Program-made: the position numbers and the translations under genes | The notes under the pieces: generated by a model | Told to the model about the DNA's origin: nothing | Database searches by the model: none | The model's input: the letters and a program-made list of their open reading frames with translations, nothing else | Origin: Methanoregula sp. UBA64 | GTDB lineage: Archaea; Halobacteriota; Methanomicrobia; Methanomicrobiales; Methanospirillaceae | Length of the DNA: 64,000 bases | Reading direction: 5' to 3' | Assembly: GCF_002502735.1 (NCBI RefSeq) | Contig: NZ_DAQC01000001.1 | Location: forward strand, 861,229 to 925,228 | Shown here: piece after piece, positions 33,301-40,475 of the stretch | Layout: the number at the start of each line of letters is the position of its first letter | Numbering within the stretch: the stretch's first letter is position 1

Positions 33301-33987
33301 TTACCGGATCATGGCAAGGGCGGTCTTTACCAGGTCTTCGCGGATGGTTGCGTTCCGGTCGCCCCCGCAGACCATGCCCCGGACACCGATGATCTCCGGG
33401 TCGATCCTCTTTAAGGAATCGAGGTCTTCGAATTTGAGCGAGCCGGCCAAGGCAGTGCCGATCCCGAGCGCCTTGTTCTGGGTGGTAAAGCGCAGGAGCG
33501 TTGCCTCGTCCATAAACGAGAACGTGCTCTTCCCGTCTTTTATCCCGGTATCGATCATGGCAAAGTCGGCCCCGCAGTCAGCAGCAATTGAGGAGATGTC
33601 GAACGGGGAGATCGAACCCATCCGCTCGTAATCGGAATACCCGGCGATTACGACAAATTTTTCGGGAAACTCGTCTTTTACGGCTTTTGTTACCGCCTCG
33701 ATCACTTCGCGGGCCTGGCTTTTCCCGGAAAATGCTAAGCCAATCTTGATATAGTCAGCCCCGGCGCAGGCGGCCCCGTAGGCGGCAAGGGAGGCCTGTC
33801 CCGGTTTGTACGGGAAATCCCCGATGGCTGCACTCACCGGTTTTTTGGCAAACGATTTGATCTCTTTTATTACCCAGGGAAAGTTCGCCCCAAGCGAGCC
33901 TTCGGACGGTTTCTTGACATCGATGATATCGGCATCGACAGCACTCCGGGCCTCCAAAATAGAGCTGGGGCTGACCAACAATTGCAT
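33301..33987 (-). CDS. mfnB: (5-formylfuran-3-yl)methyl phosphate synthase
   Basis: 228 residues of the MfnB (former DUF556) family. It condenses two glyceraldehyde-3-phosphate molecules to the furan precursor of methanofuran, the C1 carrier of the first step of methanogenesis from CO2. Family lysines are in place: K25/K26 in DVKKPSEGSLGA and K81 in DYIKIGL. The ending GGDRNATIREDLV is typical. The ATG has no SD. It is divergent from the HisA-like gene, 42 bases apart. Confidence 0.93.
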   Translation of the reverse strand: MQLLVSPSSILEARSAVDADIIDVKKPSEGSLGANFPWVIKEIKSFAKKPVSAAIGDFPYKPGQASLAAYGAACAGADYIKIGLAFSGKSQAREVIEAVTKAVKDEFPEKFVVIAGYSDYERMGSISPFDISSIAADCGADFAMIDTGIKDGKSTFSFMDEATLLRFTTQNKALGIGTALAGSLKFEDLDSLKRIDPEIIGVRGMVCGGDRNATIREDLVKTALAMIR

Positions 33988-34029
33988 AAAGTTTAATGAT
34001 CTTTTGTACTAATAGTGGTTGCGTTATCG

Positions 34030-34710
34030 ATGGAACTGGTTCTTGCGATGGATTTGCGGGGCAATACGGTCGTGCACGGCAAATCCGGGCTCCGTGCGAC
34101 CTACAAACCGCTGGACTGGGGGCTTTCTCCGACGGCAGAACCGGTCGGGTTCGTACAAGCGATCGCGCCGAAATTCTTGTACATCGCGGACCTGGACCGG
34201 ATCGAGGGGACCGGGTCGCACGATGCACTGATCCGCCGTTGTGCAGATCTGGTTGACTGCTGCTACGTGGACCGGGGCGTTCGCGGCCCGGCCGATTTCC
34301 TCTCCGGCCCGCATATCAAAAATATCGTGGGGACGGAGACCGGCGGGGCGGAACTCTCGCGGTACCGCGGGGGATTTTTGAGCGTTGATGTGAAGGACCG
34401 TAAAGTGATTCCCTCGGGAGCATCGCCGGAGTCCGTGCTCCGGGCCGCCCGGGAGATGGCCTTTGAGGGCTGTATTCTCCTGAATCTCGGGTTTGTCGGG
34501 ACAGAGCACGGGTTTGGTTCCGACAGCAGGGAGGTTCTTGCATCGTGGCGCTCGGCATACCCCGGGAAACTGCTGTACGGCGGGGGTGTTGCAACGGTCG
34601 CGGACCTCGAAGTGATCCACGATGCCGGGTTTGACGGCGCGATCATCGCGACCGCTCTCCACAAGGGAGCAGTCCCTGCGGAATGGATCAGGAAGGGATG
34701 CATGTGTTAG
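34030..34710 (+). CDS. HisA/HisF-family TIM-barrel protein
   Basis: 226 residues from ATG 34030 (MELVLAMDLRGNTVVHG), preferred over a GTG at 34015. The fold is the phosphoribosyl-type half-barrel pair: ADLDRIEGTGSH, VDRGVRG, GTETGG, LSVDVKDRKVIP, and YGGGVATVADLEVIHDAGFDGAIIATAL. It matches the HisA/HisF family but not well enough to call a histidine enzyme. A role near methanofuran or another cofactor is suggested only because it is divergent from mfnB. It overlaps the next gene by seven bases. Confidence 0.8.
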   Translation: MELVLAMDLRGNTVVHGKSGLRATYKPLDWGLSPTAEPVGFVQAIAPKFLYIADLDRIEGTGSHDALIRRCADLVDCCYVDRGVRGPADFLSGPHIKNIVGTETGGAELSRYRGGFLSVDVKDRKVIPSGASPESVLRAAREMAFEGCILLNLGFVGTEHGFGSDSREVLASWRSAYPGKLLYGGGVATVADLEVIHDAGFDGAIIATALHKGAVPAEWIRKGCMC

Positions 34711-35321
34711 TCACGCTGGAAGGTATTGACGGGACCGGCAAGAGCACGCTGCTTGCCGGCTTACAGCCCCTGCTGGCGGATCTCGACCCGGTCTATACCC
34801 GGGAGCCCGGGGCTACCTGGGTGGGGGAGGCGGTGCGCCGGGCGATTGCGGAACAGACCGATCCGGTCTGCGAGGCTACGCTCTTTGTCGCGGATCACGC
34901 GGCCCATCTGGCAGCGGTTGTGCGCCCGGCGCTTGCAGAGCACCGGCTCGTGATCTCGGACCGGTACTCGGACAGCCGGTTTGCGTACCAGTCGGTTACG
35001 CTCGATGGCGTGATCCCGGAACCGGAACGCTGGCTCCGGGCCATGCATGACGGCTGGTCGGTTGTCCCGGACAAGACCTTTTTGCTCGTGATCCCGGTCG
35101 ATGACGCGCTCGCCCGGCTTTCGACCAAGAGCGGCAGGGAGCATTTCGAGCGGCGCGATGTGCTGGAGAAGGTGCAGAACCGGTACCTGGAGTATGCCCG
35201 GGTTGAGCCGGACCGGTTTGTGATTGTGGATGCCCTGCTCGATAAGGACGAGGTTGCCCGGTTTGTGGCGGACGGGATCCGGCAGGTTGTGGCTGAGGGG
35301 AAGAGGCACAAGAGGAAGTGA
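34704..35321 (+). CDS. tmk: Thymidylate kinase
   Basis: 205 residues. The Walker A LEGIDGTGKST starts about residue 5, the DRYSDSRFAYQ signature is near residue 90, and a short LID follows (STKSGREHFERR). It phosphorylates dTMP to dTDP. The GTG at 34704 is chosen because it gives the usual MLVTLEGIDG start and lies six bases after GGAAGGG; ATGs at 34698 and 34683 are alternatives. It overlaps the HisA-like gene. Its 3' side opens directly into a T-tract repeat array that could serve as terminator. Confidence 0.94.
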   Translation: MLVTLEGIDGTGKSTLLAGLQPLLADLDPVYTREPGATWVGEAVRRAIAEQTDPVCEATLFVADHAAHLAAVVRPALAEHRLVISDRYSDSRFAYQSVTLDGVIPEPERWLRAMHDGWSVVPDKTFLLVIPVDDALARLSTKSGREHFERRDVLEKVQNRYLEYARVEPDRFVIVDALLDKDEVARFVADGIRQVVAEGKRHKRK

Positions 35322-35328
35322 AGGGACC

Positions 35329-35811
35329 CGGTTTTTTTGGAAGTGCCGGCTCGTGACCCGAACTTTTTTTCTAATCTTCAGCAACAGCATCGAACTTTTT
35401 TTGCAATCCTCAGCCCGCGACCCGCATATTTTTTGAAATCCGCAGCAACCGATCCGAAGTTTTTCCGGAATCCTCAGCAACGGGTCCGCTCTTTTTTTGT
35501 AATCGTCAGCCCGGGACCTGAACTTTTTTCGAAATCCTCAGCACCGTGACCGGACTTTTTCTTGAAAAAAACCGGCCCGGTGCAAAGCGCCCGTCGGAAG
35601 TTTTGAGGAGTAGTTGTGGGCCGGGCCTTTGGGGGGGAGGGGGTGGGGCCGGTCTTTTTTTATAATCCTCAGCAACCCGTTCGAACTTTTTTTAAAAACC
35701 TCAGCTCCTGTGCCAAACTTTTTTTGGAATCTTCAGCCCGCGATGCGATCTTTTTGGTAAATGCTCCGGACCGGTGCCGGATTTTTCTGGTAATCTTTGG
35801 CTCGCGACAAG
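35329..35811 (+). repeat. Degenerate 32-bp T-tract tandem repeat array
   Basis: Eight consecutive 32-base units run from 35329 to 35584, then about two decayed units, then five more from 35652 to 35811. Each unit has a T-run of 5-7 (AACTTTTTTT in the best copies), then AATCCTCAGC, then a variable GC-rich stretch often ending in CCG. The period is constant while the sequence varies by 20-40 percent. Because 32 is not a multiple of three, every unit changes frame, so it is not coding. The T-tracts recur every three helix turns, which predicts intrinsic curvature. Function is unknown. Confidence 0.85.
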
Positions 35812-35917
35812 AGTGCAGCTTTTCTTTAGCAAAAACAGGAGCATCCGGCAAAAGACTGATGAAGGGCCGGCAATAATACTACATCAATTACAAAAACAAA
35901 ACGCTGGTGATCAGTGT

Positions 35918-36214
35918 ATGGCGACACGCAGGATCAAAAAAGAAATCCGGGATCGCATCGTTACGATACTCAAAAATTACGATGCAGAGCGGATCGCCAT
36001 CTTTGGTTCCTATGCCCGGGGAGAGGCCGGCAAAAAAAGCGATATCGATATCCTTGTCCGGTTTGCCCGGCCAAAGAGCCTGATCCAGCTTGTCCAGATT
36101 GAGGATGAGATTGCAGCAGCCGTGAAGATGCCGGTCGATCTTGTGACAGAGAAATCGGTCAGCCCGTACCTTTCCCCTTCAATCCACCGCGATGAAGTGG
36201 TGATCTATGGATGA
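35918..36214 (+). CDS. mntA: MNT-domain nucleotidyltransferase, antitoxin of MNT-HEPN pair
   Basis: 98 residues from an ATG five bases after GGTGATC. The minimal nucleotidyltransferase motif GSYARGEAGKKSDIDILV (GSx10DxD) is intact, with a third acidic residue expected near PVDLV. In characterised pairs MntA inactivates HepT by adding AMP units to a tyrosine. It overlaps the toxin gene by four bases (ATGA), the standard order. It follows the 32-bp repeat array. Confidence 0.92.
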   Translation: MATRRIKKEIRDRIVTILKNYDAERIAIFGSYARGEAGKKSDIDILVRFARPKSLIQLVQIEDEIAAAVKMPVDLVTEKSVSPYLSPSIHRDEVVIYG

Positions 36215-36663
36215 AGCCGGAAGATCCGGCGTACCTCCACCACATTCTTGATGCAATTTCCCATATCGAAAAATTTTCAAAAAACATCTCTTCCGCCGAG
36301 GATCTTAAAAATCATCCGCTCGAACGTGCAGGGATCGAACGGATGCTCTCCATCATTGGCGAGGCGGCAAAGAATATCTCGCCACAGTTACGCAAAGATG
36401 CCCCGGATATTCCCTGGAAAGCAACGGCTGGTACGCGTGACAAAATCATTCACCATTACTTTGGCGTGGACTACGAAGCGGTGTACGAAACTATCCGGCA
36501 GGATTTGCCGGTGCTAAAACGGGGCGTCCGGAAAATTCTGGATGGCACAACCTCTCATAAGCCTGATACGGACGCAAAGAAAACCGGGAAACCCGGGAAA
36601 AACCTAAGTAATTCCAAGAAATCCCCTCGGAAAAACTGCCGATCACCCCGATCTGAAGATTAA
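36211..36663 (+). CDS. hepT: HEPN-domain toxin (DUF86/HepT family)
   Basis: 150 residues. The HEPN RNase motif RX4HXY is visible as RDKIIHHY at about residues 76-83: Arg and His catalyse RNA cleavage and Tyr is the AMPylation target. The normal domain ends near residue 113. The remaining tail of about 35 residues is unusually basic (KKTGKPGKNLSNSKKSPRKN), not typical of the family, and may be an extension read from repeat DNA or an RNA-binding tail. The pair is likely a defence or stabilisation module. Confidence 0.9.
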   Translation: MKPEDPAYLHHILDAISHIEKFSKNISSAEDLKNHPLERAGIERMLSIIGEAAKNISPQLRKDAPDIPWKATAGTRDKIIHHYFGVDYEAVYETIRQDLPVLKRGVRKILDGTTSHKPDTDAKKTGKPGKNLSNSKKSPRKNCRSPRSED

Positions 36664-36675
36664 GACCTTATTTAC

Positions 36676-37072
36676 GCCCCATTTGCCAAAATACGCCAAA
36701 ATTAGGCTCCATATAATGCCTTTAAACGACACATAAACGCGTTTTTACCGCACCTTTTTCCATAATTCACCAAGTGCCAATCCAGCATATGATCGGCCCA
36801 CAAAACGCGTTTACATGAGCGATATATTTTGTCCGTTTGCCAAAATACTGCTGATTCAGGCTTGTTTTAAAACGGAGGCCAATCTGGGCTCCGATTGGAT
36901 CCGGAAAAGGGCAATCCGGGCTTGATTTGGGGCCGGATTAGGGTAGGTCGGATCGGAGGGTTGGGGGTTAGGGTATCCCACCCCAATACGGTGGGTGCTT
37001 GATTAACGAGGATGCGATGCCCTACGCGCAAAACGCCTTATCGGGTTTTGCGCTACGCACTTACCGGGATCC
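36676..37072 (+). repeat. Direct repeat, copy 1 (flanking AlbA_2 gene)
   Basis: About 397 bases, partner of 39024-39419 at a constant offset of 2,348 (2,347 at the right end). Positions 36830-36949 are identical to the partner over 120 bases; the flanks are diverged but alignable. It holds two TTTGCCAAAATAC motifs (about 36682 and 36836), palindromic AAACGCGTTT cores, and an end hairpin GCGCAAAAC...GTTTTGCGC (37026-37053). No gene is recognised in it. Confidence 0.88.
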
Positions 37073-37405
37073 TGACATGAAATCGAAATCCCGGAACCGT
37101 ATGGAATATTGAGTGGGCGCTCGGACACTCACTTGCCCGAACGAGTACCGCAACAGGAGTGCGAAGGTAACGAGACGCATCAGCGGCGAGGCTGAGCCCC
37201 ACGTGTATCGCGCGAGCGAGTCCCCGGGCGTCTGCGGCTACCCGGGCAGGTAGATCGCCGCCCCGCTTCGCACAAATTCGCCATGCTCGCCCTCGCTTTC
37301 GCGGACCGGCTCCACAAAATTACATGCCAGTTACATTGGCCGATGCTCCTTGAGCAATCAAAGAGCAACAACAACAAGAGGAATGAAAAACCAACTCAAA
37401 GTACA
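37073..37405. other. Gene-free segment between repeat copy 1 and AlbA_2 gene
   Basis: 333 bases, GC-rich in the middle with short inverted repeats (for example CCCGGGC near 37225 and CCCGGGCAGG near 37245). No SD is seen before the AlbA_2 start at 37406, so the start is chosen by domain position. In-frame ATGs at 37283 and 37343 are possible. Confidence 0.4.
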
Positions 37406-38761
37406 ATGCCAGACTCTCCCGTACCGGCCCTGCACGAATCAGAGACGGTCGAATTCAAAGAATCATTCGACCGGGAGGTTCCTGTTTCAGCCGGGTCACT
37501 CGCAAATACCCGGGGCGGGACTATTTTCATTGGCATAACCGATCGCGGCAATGTCGTCGGGACGATGATAGGTACCGAAACTTTCAAAGAATGGGGTAAT
37601 ACGATCTCCCAGAGCACTGAACCCCGCATCATCCCGGAGATCGAAAAATTATCCCGTGAAGGCAGGACCGTGGCCGCCATCCACATCAAAGAAAACCCGC
37701 TTAAACCGGTTTCTGTCAGAGGTCGGTGTTACCGGAGAGTCGGGGCCAGCAACCGCGTTATGCAGCCTCATGAGATTGCCGAGATGCATCTTTTGTCTGT
37801 CGGAAGCAGCTGGGACCTGACGCCAGCACCAAATACGACATTCGCAGATCTCGATACCGCCAAAATTGCCGATTACATCAGGAAAGCAAACGAAACCGGC
37901 AGGCGGAACATCGCGACGGACGAATCTTTGCAAACAGTACTCCAGAAGATTGGCCTGGTCCACGGGGATATCCCGACCTGGGCTGCAATCCTCCTCTTTG
38001 GGAAAGATCCACAACGGGCCCTCTCTCAGGCAACAATTCACTGCGGACTCTTCGAAGCGGACGGGGTCAGTGTCTTGGACGACCGCATGAGCCGCGGAAC
38101 CATCATCGAGCAGGTCAACGATGCGATGGAATTTATCCGGAAGAATATCCGTGTCGCGTTCATAATGACGGGGGAACCTGAACGTAAACAGGTCTGGGAC
38201 TATCCGGTTGAGGCACTTCGTGAAGCAGTTATTAACGCGGCCTGCCATCGCGATTACACGATCAGCTCCGCGGTTGAAATCCGAATACTAAACGATTCTC
38301 TCAAGGTCTGGAGCCCGGGCAAACTTGCGATCGGCATCACCTTGCCCGAGCTTCTTACTCCACACTCGTCGGTCCTCAGGAACAAGGGTATCGCACAGGT
38401 GCTGTATGACATTGGCTGGATCGAACGGTGGGGCGGCGGGATCCAGAAGATGCAGAGCGCCAGCAATGCCGCGGGGATTCCCGAACCGGTCTTTCAGGAA
38501 GACCAGGGATTCTCAGTGACGTTCCGGAAGGATGTGTTCGACCGGGACAACCTCGTCCGCGCCGGATTATCCGGCCGTCAGATCTCCGCGGTGCTCTTCG
38601 CGAAAGATTCCGGAAAGATCACCAATGCGGATTACCAGAAACTCGCTGGTGTATCGGCGGCAACAGCCCGACGGGACCTCAAAGATCTGGTCGACAGGAA
38701 TCTTTTCGATATGAAAGGGATGCGGAAAGGTATTTTTTACATAATCAAACCCCGCCAATAA
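37406..38761 (+). CDS. AlbA_2 (Schlafen-type) DNA-binding protein with ATPase-like C-terminal part
   Basis: 451 residues. The N-terminal AlbA_2 domain is marked by ESETVEFKESF and NTRGGTIFIGITDRGNVVG (residues about 10-48), then the VAAIHIKENPLKPVSVRGRCYRR strand pair. The middle has YPVEALREAVINAACHRDY and GGGIQKM, typical of the COG2865 helicase-related/ATP-binding C-terminal part. A winged helix closes the protein (YQKLAGVSAATARRDLKDLV). These proteins are seen in mobile and defence regions; exact activity is unknown. It is enclosed by two large direct repeats. Confidence 0.88.
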   Translation: MPDSPVPALHESETVEFKESFDREVPVSAGSLANTRGGTIFIGITDRGNVVGTMIGTETFKEWGNTISQSTEPRIIPEIEKLSREGRTVAAIHIKENPLKPVSVRGRCYRRVGASNRVMQPHEIAEMHLLSVGSSWDLTPAPNTTFADLDTAKIADYIRKANETGRRNIATDESLQTVLQKIGLVHGDIPTWAAILLFGKDPQRALSQATIHCGLFEADGVSVLDDRMSRGTIIEQVNDAMEFIRKNIRVAFIMTGEPERKQVWDYPVEALREAVINAACHRDYTISSAVEIRILNDSLKVWSPGKLAIGITLPELLTPHSSVLRNKGIAQVLYDIGWIERWGGGIQKMQSASNAAGIPEPVFQEDQGFSVTFRKDVFDRDNLVRAGLSGRQISAVLFAKDSGKITNADYQKLAGVSAATARRDLKDLVDRNLFDMKGMRKGIFYIIKPRQ

Positions 38762-39023
38762 ACGGATCCTCATATGACTCATAAATGACGCATATTTGGT
38801 GAAAATGATGTATATCTGACGCATAAGTGCTCTCGTCCGGAATTATCGTCCCGGCAATGGGGCAGGAAATGGAGGGGACAGGAGCGCTTCAGCGATTCTT
38901 CTGACAGCGACAATGGGGCGGATGGAAACCCGGGGATATTCCATGAGCCTCTGTAGGGGGGAGTGAGTTCCCCCAATGAAAATGTGCCGGGCATTGTCGG
39001 GAGGCTAAAAGTGCGCGATTATT
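38762..39023. other. Gene-free spacer before repeat copy 2
   Basis: 262 bases with several ATGACNCAT / GACGCATA-like short motifs near 38775-38825 (for example ATGACTCATAAATGACGCAT). These resemble short iterated binding sites. No gene or SD was seen. Confidence 0.35.
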
Positions 39024-39419
39024 GCCCCGTTTGCCAAAATACGCCCGATTTGAACCCCATATAATGTCGTTAAACGACCCGTAAACGCGTTTTTACAGCG
39101 TCTTTTTCCGGGATCCACCAAGTGCCCGTTTGGCAAACGATCGGCCCGCAAAATGCGTTTACATGAACGATATATTATGTCCGTTTGCCAAAATACTGCT
39201 GATTCAGGCTTGTTTTAAAACGGAGGCCAATCTGGGCTCCGATTGGATCCGGAAAAGGGCAATCCGGGCTTGATTTGGGGCCGGATTAGGGTAGGTCTGA
39301 TTGGGGGGTTGGGGATTTGATCCTATCTTTTCCTCTGATGTAGGGGTTCATTGAAACGGAACGATGCCCTACGCGCAAAACGCCTCGTCGGGTTTTGCGC
39401 TACGCACTTACCGGGATCC
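39024..39419 (+). repeat. Direct repeat, copy 2 (flanking AlbA_2 gene)
   Basis: 396 bases matching 36676-37072, including the 120-base identical core (39178-39297). It has the same two TTTGCCAAAATAC motifs and end hairpin (39373-39400). This copy additionally has CGTTTG-G-CAAACG (about 39127-39139), which copy 1 has lost. Differences are spread over the outer parts. Confidence 0.88.
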
Positions 39420-39562
39420 GGGTGAGAACCCGGATTAGGTTACGAGGATATAACTGTAAATAAAAGATTCTCTAAATATTCTGTCCGAACTGAACGAATA
39501 ATCGTGTTACTCAAGAAGAAGTTACAGCAATGAGTTCCCAAAATAGTCGTTTTGAAAAAGAA

Positions 39563-40360
39563 TTACATTTGAACTTTCATTGGAAAAATTTCGTTTTCTG
39601 GATTATAGCTATATTTTATCCAAGCTTTACTTGATTTACCTAATCTACTTCTAATTTGTTTTAGTTGTTTTTCATCCTCTAAATTAAAATTATTAAATTT
39701 CTTAAATTGTTTAAAAAACAAATCCATCGCAGAATACAATAAAACATTTTGCATAACTACTAACGCTCTAGCGGTAGGTTTGTGAAATTCAGGATATGTA
39801 TTGAAGTTTACAATATCATCGTGTTCCAAAAGTAAATTTCCTTTAATTCCATTAAAATTTGGATGGGTATAATCACACATCATACCATACAATTGTTTCA
39901 TTGCTAGGGGTATCTCTAGATTTTTAGAAACATGGCTATGCTTAATGGATTCTCCCTCGAACCAAGGATCTACTTTTTCAGGATTCTTTATTAAATACTC
40001 GGATAAATAATGCAGTTCAAAAACATCTCTTTGAAGAGATTGAAATTCACAATAATTCCCCTTCAGCAATAAAGTGGAAAGACACGTCGATATCTTAAGA
40101 ATTTTTGAATGGATTATCATTATTGAGAAATCTTGTAATGGAATATCCGTATCATCGTTTGATTGTTTCAGAATAAGATTGAAATAAAAATTTAAAATTT
40201 CTTCATTAAGACGAAGTGTTGATTTTAAAGATTTGGCGGTTTTTTTCATGCATTTTTGTTCATGTAATGAAAAAGTTTGAATGTATTCCATATTAAGTAG
40301 TAATTTCGGGCAAATGTAATAAATATCATTATATTCAACAAATCCAGTTTGTTTATTCAT
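39563..40360 (-). CDS. AT-rich helical protein, DUF5677-like
   Basis: 265 residues, mostly helical. The stretch FQSLQRDVFELHYLSEYL followed by LYGMMCDYTHPNFNG resembles the DUF5677/HEPN-like proteins of genomic islands, in which the (C/L)xxxTHP segment is conserved. No RX4H is seen, so RNase activity is not claimed. GC content is very low compared with valS next to it, so it was probably acquired. It lies alone between repeat copy 2 and valS. Confidence 0.6.
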   Translation of the reverse strand: MNKQTGFVEYNDIYYICPKLLLNMEYIQTFSLHEQKCMKKTAKSLKSTLRLNEEILNFYFNLILKQSNDDTDIPLQDFSIMIIHSKILKISTCLSTLLLKGNYCEFQSLQRDVFELHYLSEYLIKNPEKVDPWFEGESIKHSHVSKNLEIPLAMKQLYGMMCDYTHPNFNGIKGNLLLEHDDIVNFNTYPEFHKPTARALVVMQNVLLYSAMDLFFKQFKKFNNFNLEDEKQLKQIRSRLGKSSKAWIKYSYNPENEIFPMKVQM

Positions 40361-40475
40361 GGATTTGCCCTTAAACAGTAATGAGAAAATGTCTACGCAA
40401 CAGAAGGGTAAAAAATCCTATTATCGTTAAATCCATCTAGTGCTTATACATAGTTTATAAAAAACATCCAAAAGA

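Noticed and set aside
35337..35549. Short open frame inside the 32-bp array
   Set aside because: Each 32-base unit shifts the frame, so the frame is open only by composition. There is no SD or recognisable domain.
35329..35811. The 32-bp array as a CRISPR array
   Set aside because: The period is too short for repeat plus spacer, the units are degenerate throughout rather than having identical repeats with unique spacers, and no cas gene is near.
37026..37053. End hairpin of repeat copy 1 as a rho-independent terminator
   Set aside because: No T-run follows, and the same hairpin is conserved in copy 2 as part of the repeat.
36676..39419. Repeat-bracketed AlbA_2 segment as an insertion sequence
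   Set aside because: The repeats are direct, not inverted, and no transposase or target-site duplication was found.
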